Shown here one piece after another: positions 53,341 to 63,257 of a stretch of DNA of 64,000 bases. The stretch is from Achatina immaculata. Lineage: Eukaryota; Mollusca; Gastropoda; Stylommatophora; Achatinidae. The DNA lies in the NCBI GenBank assembly GCA_009760885.1, contig CM019692.1:53335262-53399261 (forward strand), read 5' to 3'. A program made the translations under genes and the position numbers. Numbering within the stretch: position 1 is the first letter of the stretch; each line of letters opens with the position of its first letter. The notes beneath the pieces were generated by a model. The model saw only the letters and a list, made by a program, of their open reading frames with translations, had not been told where the DNA came from and did no database searches.

Positions 53341-54494
53341 TGTTTTTTTATATTGGCACGTTTATATTCACATATTTTATCTGCTATATATGCTCTTCTT
53401 GTCCACTTTCAAGTCTTTTGTATGTTTTTTTGTTTACATTCACAAGTTTATCTTTATGTATTTTCTTTATATAAATATCTTGGTCTTTATATGTTCTTTA
53501 TGCTTGTTGTGTCTGTTTTTATATGTGCTGCACAGACACAACAAATCTATTTTCATGTTTGTTATGTCCGTTTCGTCTGCCGCTATGTATGCTCTCTATA
53601 TGTTGTATGTGTATGTATAAAGTTTGGCACTTGGACATAGAAAGGTGATTATTTAGCCTGGGAGAGGCGAGAAGGAAAGGATAAGTTAAATACAATTAAC
53701 CCAGACAATGGCCTCTCACGGCGGCTATCACACGAGGAAAGCACGCACACATTCTGTCCTACCATGCTGTCCCATGCTGTCCCATGCTGTCCCGCTCGTC
53801 TTGTCTGCTACACAAAAGCGCCGAAGACTGCGCTTTCTATCGTAGAGTAAACAATCATATGTTGCGTGCGTCTTTCCATGTGTCCGTGCGCATCGACATG
53901 CAGGCAAGTGAGCATGTTAAGAAGTGCGTGAGACAGTGTACGTGCCTCACATGTCAAGTGGGGGTTTTTGTGATAGCAGGATCTGTAATAGGGAGAGTTT
54001 GAAACTGTCTGAGAGACATGATGTGATTGAAATCGTTCTCCATGGAAGGATGCCATTCATCTTTTCCTCCAGTTTTTTTTTTAATCAATCAGCCTATTCA
54101 CTCGTATATTAATTTATTTATCTATTCTTCCTTCCATTAACCCATCCAAAAATCATTCACTCCAGTCATACATTCTTCCATCAAACATCCAGTTATCTAT
54201 ATGTTTACGCCCGTGTATGTCTATTTGTCTTCTTCTTCTTCTGACGTTGACTTGTGTTCTGAAATTTTCAATGGTCAGCTGAAGTTTGTGTACACCCTCA
54301 TAAACTTTCCTTGGACGAGCATAGGTGCTGTCCACATATGTTTTTTCGGCTCCATATATGAGGGGTGAATGATAAGTTCTCGGCATAAGGTACAGATACT
54401 TGAAACACACAGTTGATACTAGGTGCATTTGTAGATCAGGTTAATGTAAGATTAAACACCAAGTTTCAAGAAATTAACTGCAACCAATTTTTTT
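53138..54494. repeat. 1357-bp tandem duplication, copy 1
   Basis: Starts ACATAAGTTGTTATGTGTGT and ends in the T-run AATTTTTTTTTAC. All reading frames inside it recur unchanged 1357 bp downstream, so the copies are essentially identical. Confidence 0.96.
54354..54494 (+). mobile_element. Mariner 5' end, duplicated fragment
   Basis: ATATATGAGGGGTGAATGAT then AAGTTCTCGGCATAAGGT resembles the terminal inverted repeat start of mariner elements (GGGTGATTGATAAGTTCGTGG type). This copy is cut off by the duplication junction before the transposase start. Confidence 0.5.
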
Positions 54495-55851
54495 TTACAT
54501 AAGTTGTTATGTGTGTCGGCTTGATAACATAAATCTTTATGTGTGTCTATTTTTCTTACATAAGTGTTTATGTGTGACCGCTTGATTACATGTCTTTATT
54601 CATGTCCGCTTGATTACATAAATCTTTATGTGTGTCTGTTTTTCTCACATAAGTCTTTATGTGTGACCGCTTGATTACAGATCGTTTTCTACATGTTTGT
54701 TTTTTTATATTGGCACGTTTATATTCACATATTTTATCTGCTATATATGCTCTTCTTGTCCACTTTCAAGTCTTTTGTATGTTTTTTTGTTTACATTCAC
54801 AAGTTTATCTTTATGTATTTTCTTTATATAAATATCTTGGTCTTTATATGTTCTTTATGCTTGTTGTGTCTGTTTTTATATGTGCTGCACAGACACAACA
54901 AATCTATTTTCATGTTTGTTATGTCCGTTTCGTCTGCCGCTATGTATGCTCTCTATATGTTGTATGTGTATGTATAAAGTTTGGCACTTGGACATAGAAA
55001 GGTGATTATTTAGCCTGGGAGAGGCGAGAAGGAAAGGATAAGTTAAATACAATTAACCCAGACAATGGCCTCTCACGGCGGCTATCACACGAGGAAAGCA
55101 CGCACACATTCTGTCCTACCATGCTGTCCCATGCTGTCCCATGCTGTCCCGCTCGTCTTGTCTGCTACACAAAAGCGCCGAAGACTGCGCTTTCTATCGT
55201 AGAGTAAACAATCATATGTTGCGTGCGTCTTTCCATGTGTCCGTGCGCATCGACATGCAGGCAAGTGAGCATGTTAAGAAGTGCGTGAGACAGTGTACGT
55301 GCCTCACATGTCAAGTGGGGGTTTTTGTGATAGCAGGATCTGTAATAGGGAGAGTTTGAAACTGTCTGAGAGACATGATGTGATTGAAATCGTTCTCCAT
55401 GGAAGGATGCCATTCATCTTTTCCTCCAGTTTTTTTTTTAATCAATCAGCCTATTCACTCGTATATTAATTTATTTATCTATTCTTCCTTCCATTAACCC
55501 ATCCAAAAATCATTCACTCCAGTCATACATTCTTCCATCAAACATCCAGTTATCTATATGTTTACGCCCGTGTATGTCTATTTGTCTTCTTCTTCTTCTG
55601 ACGTTGACTTGTGTTCTGAAATTTTCAATGGTCAGCTGAAGTTTGTGTACACCCTCATAAACTTTCCTTGGACGAGCATAGGTGCTGTCCACATATGTTT
55701 TTTCGGCTCCATATATGAGGGGTGAATGATAAGTTCTCGGCATAAGGTACAGATACTTGAAACACACAGTTGATACTAGGTGCATTTGTAGATCAGGTTA
55801 ATGTAAGATTAAACACCAAGTTTCAAGAAATTAACTGCAACCAATTTTTTT
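54495..55851. repeat. 1357-bp tandem duplication, copy 2
   Basis: Second copy. Its right end continues into mariner sequence, so the breakpoint lies within a mariner 5' untranslated region. Confidence 0.96.
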
Positions 55852-56045
55852 TTACAGACTATTGAAGTGGTAAGGGGTGGCAGAAATTGAGAACATGGAT
55901 AAAATTTCTCATCGAGCAGTCATTCGCTACCTCTGCATCAAGGGCTTATCATCGAAGGAGACCCATGAGGATATTGTGAAGACTCTAGGGGAGAGTGCCC
56001 CTCTTACAGCACAGTAAAGAAATGGGTAGCTCAATTCAAACATCT
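55711..56045 (+). mobile_element. Mariner 5' end with start of transposase
   Basis: The same 5' end as at 54354 continues here into the transposase start codon at 55895 and the first HTH domain. The 3' part and second terminal repeat are missing: after about 56045 the sequence is unrelated and soon reaches a G-homopolymer. Confidence 0.65.
55895..56040 (+). pseudogene. Mariner transposase N terminus, frameshifted
   Basis: MDKISHRAVIRYLCIKGLSS, then KETHEDIVKTLGESAP, and after a one-base frame change near 56000, YSTVKKWVAQFK. This is the N-terminal helix-turn-helix of mariner transposases (AKE-...-LG-S-PSYSTVKKW-A-FK). The DDD catalytic domain is absent. Confidence 0.8.
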
Positions 56046-56096
56046 ACTAGTATGTTGGGCACTCCTGCAGAATATGTTAAAGTTCTCTCTGTAAGT

Positions 56097-56112
56097 TGGG
56101 GGGGGGGGGGCA
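56097..56112. repeat. G homopolymer
   Basis: A run of about 14 G, a likely spot for sequencing-length error. Confidence 0.8.
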
Positions 56113-56199
56113 GTAGTTCTTGATGTCTCTGTCTGCCTGTATATGCGTTCATATTTGTATCTATCAGTCTGTAAATTTCTTGTTTCAGTTTGTGTTCAT

Positions 56200-56204
56200 C
56201 TATG

Positions 56205-56256
<52 letters not shown>

Positions 56257-56450
56257 GAACCTTAAGTGCACATGGGGCTTCCGCAAGGGTTTTCCACAAA
56301 TGCCTGCCCTTCGCCTTTTTTTCTGCTCTTGCCCAGGTGAGCCCTCTATTGCTCAACATCCTTTCTGTTGTTCTTCTCCATGTCTCCTTTGGTCTACCCT
56401 TACTTCTGTTCCCCTGTGGTGTCCATCTTAGTGCTATTTTTGGTAGTCAG
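56200..56450 (-). mobile_element. RTE (BovB-type) LINE 3' end
   Basis: Minus-strand frame gives ALRWTPQGNRSKGRPKETWR, then RTTERMLSNRGLTWARAEKK and WKTLAEAPCA. This is the signature C terminus of RTE elements (LRWTPQGKRKRGRPKETWRRT...GLTW). It is followed by an AG-repeat tail (56205-56258). Only the last roughly 60 codons are left. Confidence 0.88.
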
Positions 56451-56645
56451 TATATCTATTCGTTTGTAAATCTCTTGTTTCATTTTATTTAAATGTGGTT
56501 ATAGACTGGACCATACATCATTTCAAAACAATCTTTCATAATGGAAGCAACAAATCACAGCCATATTTAGATGGAATCAGTTAAGCAAATTATTATTATA
56601 ACGTCCTCAGCAGATTTTTTTACAGTAATTACTCACTCTCGTTTC
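56451..56645. other. Unique sequence
   Basis: Repeats a short phrase (TTTGTAAATCTCTTGTTTCA) that also occurs, diverged, left of the LINE end near 56170, which suggests a local duplication. Confidence 0.4.
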
Positions 56646-56649
56646 TCCA

Positions 56650-57172
56650 CTCTCAGGGAGCCCCATATTCTGGATCTCCCACTCTCAAGGAGCCCCATAT
56701 TCTGGATCTCCCACTCTCAAGGGCCCCCATATTCTGGATCTCTCACTCTCAGTGGGGCCCATATTCTAGACCTCCCACTCTCAGTGAGCCCCTTATTCTG
56801 GATCTCTCACTCTCAGTGGGGCCCATATTCTAGACCTCCCACTCTCGGTGAACCCCTTATTCTGGATCTCTCACTCTCAGTGGGGCCCATATTCTAGACC
56901 TCCCACTCTCAGTGAGCCCCATATTCTGGATCTCTCACTATCAGTGGGGCCCATATTCTAGACCTCCCACTCTCAGTCAACCCCTTATTCTGGATCTCTC
57001 ACTCCCAAGGGCCCCCATATTCTGGATCTCTCACTCTCAGTGGGGCCCATATTCTAGACCTCCCACTCTCAGTCAACCCCTTATTCTGATCTCTCACTCT
57101 CAGTGGGGCCCATATTCTAGACCTCCCACTCTCAGTCAACCCCTTATTCTGGATCTCTCACTCTTAACATAA
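56650..57172. repeat. 31/62-bp minisatellite
   Basis: Units alternate TCTCACTCTCAGTGGGGCCC plus ATATTCTAGACC and TCCCACTCTCAGTCAACCCC plus TTATTCTGGATC, a 31-bp monomer that has become a 62-bp dimer. Diverged traces (ATGAGCCCAATATTCTAAAT) reappear near 61716. Confidence 0.93.
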
Positions 57173-57414
57173 CCACGTTCATTATAATATATAAGTTCTG
57201 CTCTGGCTTATTTTAGTATTTAAGACGAAGTATATTCATTACTGTCTTATAACTCAGCCACTTGAATCAATGATGCTGCTGGACTCAATGGCGACTCTCA
57301 TGTATAGCACTACACTTTAGCCGTTTAAATGTTATCAACATCAGCTTAGTTTGCACTTTCATACAGCCTTGTTACACGTTGTGACCGCGACTGCATGTTA
57401 CTAACAATTAAAGC
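57173..57414. other. Unique spacer
   Basis: No feature recognised. Confidence 0.4.
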
Positions 57415-58160
57415 CAGTAAAACCCATCAAAGACCCAGAAATTACTTTCTCCATGAGAGGTCAGTTGAAACCCATCAAAGACCCAAGAATGACTTTTTCC
57501 ATGAGAGGTCAGTTGAAACCCATCAAAGACCCAGGAATGACTTTTTCCATGAAAGGTCAGTTGAAATCCATCAAAGACTCAGGAATGACTTTTTCCATGA
57601 GAGGTCAGTTGAAACCCATCAAAGACCCAGGAATGACTTTTTCCATAATAGGTCACTTGAAACCCATCAAAGACCCAGGAATGACTTTTTCCATGAGAGG
57701 TTAGTTGAAACCCATCAAAGACCCAGGAATGACTTTTCCCACGAGAGGTCAATTGAAACGCATCAAAGACCCAGGATTGACTTTTTCCATGAGAGGTCAG
57801 TTGAAACCCATCAAAGACCCAGGATTGATTTTTTCCATGAGAGGTCAGTTGAAACCCATCAAAGACCCAGGAATGACTTTTTCCATGAGAGGTCAGTTGA
57901 AACCCATCAAAGACCCAGGAATGACTTTTTCCATGAGAGGTCATTTGAAACCCATCAAAGACCCAGGAATGACTTTTTCCATGAGAGGTCAGTTGAAACC
58001 CATCAAAGACCCAGGAATGACTTTTTCCATAAGAGGTCAATTGAAACCCATCAAAGACCCAGGAATGACTTTTTCCATGAGAGGTCAGTTGAAACGCATC
58101 AAAGACCCAGGAATGACTTTTTCCATGAGAGGCTAGTGAAACCATCAAAGGCTCAGAAAT
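57415..58160. repeat. 48-bp minisatellite, site 2
   Basis: About 15 units of GGTCAGTTGAAACCCATCAA, AGACCCAGGAATGACTTTTT, CCATGAGA, same family as the 44.9-kb array but one base longer. The 48-bp period keeps both strands open for more than 200 codons; this is judged non-coding. Confidence 0.95.
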
Positions 58161-58424
58161 GACTTTGCAACACACAATAATTAATATATAGGTATACAAC
58201 TATACACAAAGCACTGCAGTAAAACTGTGATACCAAAATGTATAAACTAGGAAAAAACTAGGAACAGCTTTATTGTTTAACGATAACAAACTTGTAACAT
58301 TTCGGCACGGCCCTTTATCAAACAAAAAAGAACAGGACGAAGAATCAGAGAGAGGAGACAAAGTACAGATTGACATTAATTTAATGATAACAGAACAATA
58401 AGAAATGGAAAAATTAATTTAAAA
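58161..58424 (-). repeat. Penelope-like terminal repeat, truncated extra copy
   Basis: GCACTGCAGTAAAACTGTGA through AACTTGTAACATTTCGGCAC to GACATTAATTTAATGATAAC, repeated almost exactly about 660 bp downstream. It breaks straight into the 48-bp minisatellite. Confidence 0.8.
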
Positions 58425-58825
58425 AATCAAAGATCCAGGAATGAGTTTTTCCATGAGAGGTCAGTTGAAACCCATCAAAGACCCAGGAATGACTTTTTCC
58501 ATGAGAGGTCAGTTGAAACCCATCAAAGACCCAGGAATGACTTTTTCCATGAGAGATCAGTTGAAACCCATCAAAGACCCAGGAATGACTTTTTCCATGA
58601 GAGGTCAGTTGAAATCCATCAAAGACCCAGGAATGACGTTTTCCATGAGAGGCTAGTGAAACCATCAAAGACCCAGAAATGACTTTTTCCATGAGAGGTC
58701 AGTTGAAACCCATCAAAGACCCAGGAATGACTTTTTCCATGAGAGGTCAGTTGAAACGCATCAAAGACCCAGGAATGACTTTTTCCATGAGAGGCTAGTG
58801 AAACCATCACAGGCTCAGAAATGAC
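58425..58825. repeat. 48-bp minisatellite, site 3
   Basis: Eight units, between two copies of the Penelope-like terminal repeat. The whole block from 58141 is offset from 58806 by about 665 bp, indicating a tandem duplication that included array and terminal repeat. Confidence 0.93.
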
Positions 58826-59236
58826 TTTGCAACACACAATAATTAATGTATAGGTATACAACTATACATAAAGCACTGCAGTAAAGCTGTGATACCAAAA
58901 TGTATAAACTAGAAAAAAACTAGGAACAGCTTTATTATTTAACGATAACAAACTTGTAACATTTCGGCACGGCCCTTTATCAAACAAAAAAGAACAGGAC
59001 GAAGAATCAGAGAGAGGAGACAAAGTACAGATTGACATTAATTTAATGATAACAGAACAATAAGAAATGGAAAAATTAATTTTAAAAATTGAAAAAAGGT
59101 CTTAGCCTTTGGATCAACACAGCACCAAAATGGTCTGCACGTCCTCGTTAGAAGCATAAAAAAGAAGCAACGGTAACGATGGAAACAGAGCGTTCGTTCT
59201 GAAAGGTGCAAAATTGTGCATGGTTGAGTGTAGAAA

Positions 59237-59863
59237 ATGTTAAGAGATGAGGATGCGCACAGAAAGCGCAGAGAATTATTTAGAAACAGGAATAAGAAAA
59301 TTCTTTATCGTCGTCTACCACTAATCCAACTCGACCCTGACACCCGTGACATCTTCTCTGATCCACTCCTTCTAGCATACAAGCGTGAGCCAAATCTCAG
59401 GGACATCCTCGTCCACAGCCACTTAAAGCGAAACCTTCCATATGTTGGAACCAGAAAATGTAACCGCCCTCGCTGTGTTACCTGTCCGGTAGTTTGGGAA
59501 AAGAAAACGATCTCCTTTCCTAAAACTATCCTGACTCTCCATGAGGGATTCACATGCGAATCCCGCAATGTGATATATGTCATCGTATGCAAAGGATGCA
59601 AGATAACTTATATAGGTGAAACTGGCCTTAGACTAGTGGATATCATACAGAAACATCTGTACGATATCACCCAGCATGCTTCGAAATCAGTCCCCAATCA
59701 TTTCAGTGGCCCCAACCATAGAGGCAAATCTGATTTTCTGGTAACAGCCATCAAACAATGTCACGCAGATCACACAACCTGCTTAGCTCTTGAGAACCGC
59801 TACATTCATAACTTTGGGACACCGGAACCACACGGTTTCAATTCGTTATTCAGCTATACATAA
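59237..59863 (+). CDS. Penelope-like GIY-YIG endonuclease region, 5'-truncated
   Basis: A 208-codon frame. Residues 28-66 (PLIQLDPDTRDIF, PLLLAYKREPNLRDILVHS) form the linker after the RT domain. Residues 75-107 hold the Cys cluster CNRPRCVTC and C107. The GIY-YIG fold follows: VIYVIVC at 112-118, YIGET at 125-129, H140 and E186. The usual catalytic arginine four residues before H140 is replaced by Ile (VDIIQKH), so nuclease activity is doubtful. The RT domain is missing. The ATG lies within the left inverted arm and is probably not a native start. Confidence 0.88.
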   Translation: MLRDEDAHRKRRELFRNRNKKILYRRLPLIQLDPDTRDIFSDPLLLAYKREPNLRDILVHSHLKRNLPYVGTRKCNRPRCVTCPVVWEKKTISFPKTILTLHEGFTCESRNVIYVIVCKGCKITYIGETGLRLVDIIQKHLYDITQHASKSVPNHFSGPNHRGKSDFLVTAIKQCHADHTTCLALENRYIHNFGTPEPHGFNSLFSYT

Positions 59864-60039
59864 TCTTCCACAATCTTACTCATTCTCACTTGTTGCACAT
59901 AGTTTAGTACCATCACACATCATCACATTACTATTCCTCTACCACAACCATAATCATTCATTTCACCTTCTCCTAAATAGATTGCCATCCCTTCCCTACC
60001 ATCATCTACTATCAAGCATCCCAAATCCCTATCCATTCA

Positions 60040-60047
60040 CTACCATT

Positions 60048-60079
<32 letters not shown>

Positions 60080-60105
60080 TATGATGATGATCATCATCAT
60101 CGCCT
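60040..60105. repeat. CAT/ATG trinucleotide inverted repeat
   Basis: (ATC)n runs into (GAT)n around TTATGATGATGATC, giving a near-palindromic microsatellite inside the Penelope-like element's 3' region. Confidence 0.85.
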
Positions 60106-60530
60106 TTCACTCCCTTAAGAGTACCGGCCATGGATAGGGGCTCTCCAGTCATCACTGTTCTTGAAATAATTCTCTGCTCCTTCTGAGCGCATCCTTGTCT
60201 CTTAACATTTTCTACACTCAAACATGCACAATTTTGCACCTTTCAGAACGAACGCTCTATTTACATCGTTACCGTTGCTTTATGTTCATGCTTCTATCGA
60301 GGATATACAGACGATGTTGGTGCTGTGTTGATCCAGAGGGTGAGATAAGTCTTTTTTTCCATTTTTTGTTGTTCTGCTATCATTAAATTAATGCGAATCT
60401 GTACTTTGTCTCCTCTCTCTGATTCTTCGTCCTGTTTGTTTTTGTTTGACAAAGGCTCGCGCCGAAACGTCACAAGTTTGTTATCGTTAAATAATAAAGC
60501 TATTCCTACTTTTTTCCTAGTTTATATATT

Positions 60531-60790
60531 TCAGAAATGACTTTGCCCTTGATTTGCTAGTGAAACCAATCAACGAGATCCAGAAATGAGTTTCTCCATG
60601 AGAGGCTAGTGAAACCATCATAGATCAAGAAATAACTTTCTCCATGAGAGGCTAGTGAAACCATCAAAGACTCAGAAATGACTTTCTCCATCAGATAGGC
60701 TAGTAAAATCCACCAAAGATCAAGAAATAACTTTCTCCATGAGATGCTAGTGAAAAACATCAAACACCCAGAAATGACTTTCTCCCTATT
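60531..60790. repeat. 47-bp minisatellite, site 4
   Basis: About five diverged units (CTAGTGAAACCATCAAAGAC, CAGAAATGACTTTCTCCATG), then the same right flank as site 1 (TTCGTTATTTCATC, CCGCGTTGTCTCTCC, CTCTTGAGAGCGTAT). Confidence 0.9.
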
Positions 60791-62470
60791 GTTTTTCTTT
60801 TCGTTATTTCATCTAAGTTTTGTTCCGCGTTGTCTCTCCGTCTGACACAGTCTACCTCCAGCTCTTTTTCCTGTCATCTCTTGAGAGCGTATAGATTTTT
60901 CGTCGTGTTATACTCCAATCTTTGGTAGACGTTGCGGGACATTATCTTTTACACAAACTGTGGCCGAAAATGTCTAACTGTACACTGCACTGGATCAACA
61001 ATTCGTGAATAACTATCTCCTGTTCTGCTGTTCCCCTCTATTCTTCTCCATGTCCGTCCTTTTGTTCTTTTCTCATCCTTCGTCCCCGTTCTGTGTATCT
61101 GTTTTGTCCTCCTTCTATTCTCTTTCTGTTCTGTTTTCCCTCAAAATCGTATGCCTGGCTTATACAGTATCGTATATGTTGTATATCGCAAATCAGTTGT
61201 CCTATAGGACACACCTCTAGATCTTGCTATTGGTCAGCTGGTTAAGACGGTCCACTCTCTTTTTTTTCAAAACTATTTGGAAATTGTGTCCTACGATTAG
61301 CAAATATGCCTCATCTGTCTGTTGCGTCAAATCCGTCTATTCACTTGTCCAGTCCACTATCTCTTTAATGTCGTAGGTTTCAGGGATTAGTCCGGCCTCT
61401 ACTTTATTGTGTCCACACTTTTCATTGCGTCTACTATTTTTGGTATCTAATTAGTCTGATTACTCTTCTGAGCGTCCTGTCGTAATATTACTACTAATGC
61501 CGTGGGAGTGCTCCTTTACCACTGGTTCTCAAACTTTCCATCGTTTATGACCTACTTTTTATGTATCATTAATAATCATAACTATAATAAAATGTTAATA
61601 GTAATAATAATAATTATAAGAACATTAATAATAATAATAATTATGATACTATCCTAATATACAAGGGACTATGCTACACCATCATTCTCCGCCAAGTTCT
61701 CGATTTTGACACCTCAATGAGCCCAATATTCTAAATCTCCCACTACCAGTCTATCACTTTCAGCCAACTCCTCGATCTTTATATCTCATTATCGGTGGGC
61801 CAAACCCCCGCTTTTATCTGCAGCAACTTAACGAAATCAGATTCTAAACAACATGAAAGAAACCGAGGTGAAGAACTAACAGAAATTAACCGAGTTTTTT
61901 TTAACACTATTGACCACATTCTTCTAGATTCGAAACTTGTGTTCTGTGCAAGTCTACAGTTTATATTCTGTAGTGTTTATATATAATGCTTTCTGTCGCC
62001 ATTCCTTGCCCCAGTTCCAAACTGTGTAATGCCTGTTTCTGTTAATAACAACAGTACTTGACCAGAAGCAAATCCAGGCAGTCTTTACATACTTTAAAAT
62101 TGTATCAAAAACTGTCCAAGCTGTGATGTTCGAGTCTGGGTAAGGGCGTTCGACATGCCCTAGGACTGGAATAAACTGGCACTCATCCACAAGCCACTCT
62201 GATGAGATCCATCTCGAGTAGATGAGATTACTTCTGGACTCTGGCTTACTTGGCTCTAGGATCTGTGGATGGGGTTTACTGACACAAGCAGACGTGAAGC
62301 ATTTGTTGCGGATGGTAAGCTCAGACGTTTTAGAAACGAGTGCGGAAATGTAAGTCAGCCATTTGTAAGTGTCACGTGAGAAGAGAGTGTAATGACGGCC
62401 ACTGTAATTACTGAAGGTTATAGTTCTCTGTACAGTCTGGCTCTTAACAGGCGAGTTTCCCACCATCTTT
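60791..62470. other. Mostly unique sequence
   Basis: Shared minisatellite flank to 60900, a TGTGGCCGAAAATGTCTAAC phrase at about 60960, an AT-rich AATAATAATTAT stretch (61565-61650), diverged 31-bp array traces (61710-61800), and the unassigned reading frame at its right end. Confidence 0.5.
61954..62466 (-). other. Unassigned 170-codon reading frame
   Basis: The longest non-repetitive open frame without homology in the window. It starts MVGNSPVKSQTVQRTITF and contains RHYTLFSRDTYKWLTYISAL, CFTSACVSKPHPQILEPS and WTVFDTILKYVKTAWICFW. The composition is protein-like, rich in Trp, Tyr and Cys, with NYS and NIT sequons. I see no domain, no clear signal peptide, and no acceptor/donor pair that clearly frames it. 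It may be an exon, a decayed element, or chance. Confidence 0.3.
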
Positions 62471-62650
62471 TGGTTATTTATTGTCCGTTGTATTGTCTGT
62501 TGTATGAGAGAAAATCATTCTCTATACTGTCTGTTGTATGAGAAGAAATCATTTTGCCAAAATATTGATGTTTTTGTACGTATTCTGCGCCGTTATTTTC
62601 CCTGACATCATTATCTCTCTCTCTCACTCTCTCTCTCTCTCTCTCCCTCG
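62471..62650 (+). repeat. Dispersed repeat copy 6 and CT microsatellite
   Basis: ATGAGAAGAAATCATTTTGCC then AAAATATTGATGTTTTTGTACGT resembles the dispersed hammerhead-like repeat with a decayed core (GCCAAAATATTG). (CT)n follows at 62610-62646. Confidence 0.45.
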
Positions 62651-63124
62651 TCCATGCAGTGTCCAGGACATATGAGTGCCAGCTTGTAGCGTTTACACTT
62701 TTGTTACTTTGTTACCATATGTTGTGTTTGGTACCTAGGGTTCTGTTGTGAGCGTGCCGGCTTCTGGTAGCTTGCTTTCATCAGCGACCCAAAGGATCCA
62801 GTTTCCTGGGTTACTTCGCCCCTCTCGCTGGCATTTTGGATTTCTCTTGCGTCAGTTTCTGAAGGTGCTGGATTTTTTTTTTTTTTTGGGGGGGGTGGGG
62901 GTGGGGGGTATACAGGGATGAAGTCACTAGCCCCGCGCCCTGGCCTAACTTTGTAGCCTATTAAAGGCATGCCTGGGAGGTAGCAGAGGCTGAATTCTTG
63001 CTCCCTGGACAGGCTCGGTAGCCCTACGAGCTGATCATATTATCTTGTGTAAAGCCATCCTTGTAAGTTCTACATCGATTCTTCATGGATATCAGGTTAG
63101 AGTTATACAATGGGGTGTAGTGCA
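62651..63124. other. Unique sequence with T/G homopolymers
   Basis: T-run and G-rich tract at 62873-62910. GC-richer than the surroundings. No exon recognised. Confidence 0.4.
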
Positions 63125-63225
63125 GTTTTACAAGAAGAGAGAGAAGAGAAATTAGCAGTAAGACGAAACAACAGGGAAATGGTTAGAAACAACAGCAATA
63201 ACAACCCAATATTTCGCCAAATACA
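63125..63225 (-). repeat. Dispersed repeat with hammerhead-like core, copy 7
   Basis: The plus strand has GTAGTGCAGTTTTACAAGAA and CAACCCAATATTTCGCCAAA, matching the 5' flank and core of copies 2-4. It is cut at the ATAC just before the next element. Confidence 0.5.
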
Positions 63226-63257
63226 AGGTCCGACAATTAAGTAATGAGACTGATTTT
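63226..63257. other. Mariner-type terminal repeat-like string
   Basis: AAGGTCCGACAATTAAGTAATGAGACTGA resembles terminal repeats of some mariner-like elements (GGTCTGACAATTAAGTAATGAGACTG type, from memory). No transposase follows; LINE sequence begins within about 20 bp. Confidence 0.3.

Larger units (their letters stand above)
58903..60526 (+). mobile_element. Penelope-like element with long inverted terminal repeats
   Basis: A GIY-YIG reading frame lies between a left arm (58903-59283) and a right arm (60163-60526) that are reverse complements over about 365 bp. The left arm includes the first roughly 15 codons of the frame. Inverted or partial terminal repeats and 5' truncation are normal for Penelope-like retroelements. 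Each arm contains a GCCGAAA(C/T)GT core (hammerhead-like). The element is embedded in the 47/48-bp minisatellite, which resumes at about 60531. Confidence 0.85.

Noticed and set aside
53302..55785. Paired frames (112, 94, 72, 82, 62 and 91 codons) present twice
   Set aside because: Identical only because of the 1357-bp DNA duplication; low-complexity translations or mariner non-coding sequence.
57395..58199. 255-codon plus and 206-codon minus frames resembling a repeat protein
   Set aside because: The 48-bp minisatellite keeps both strands open, and its 47-bp relatives elsewhere break the frame, which argues against selection for coding.
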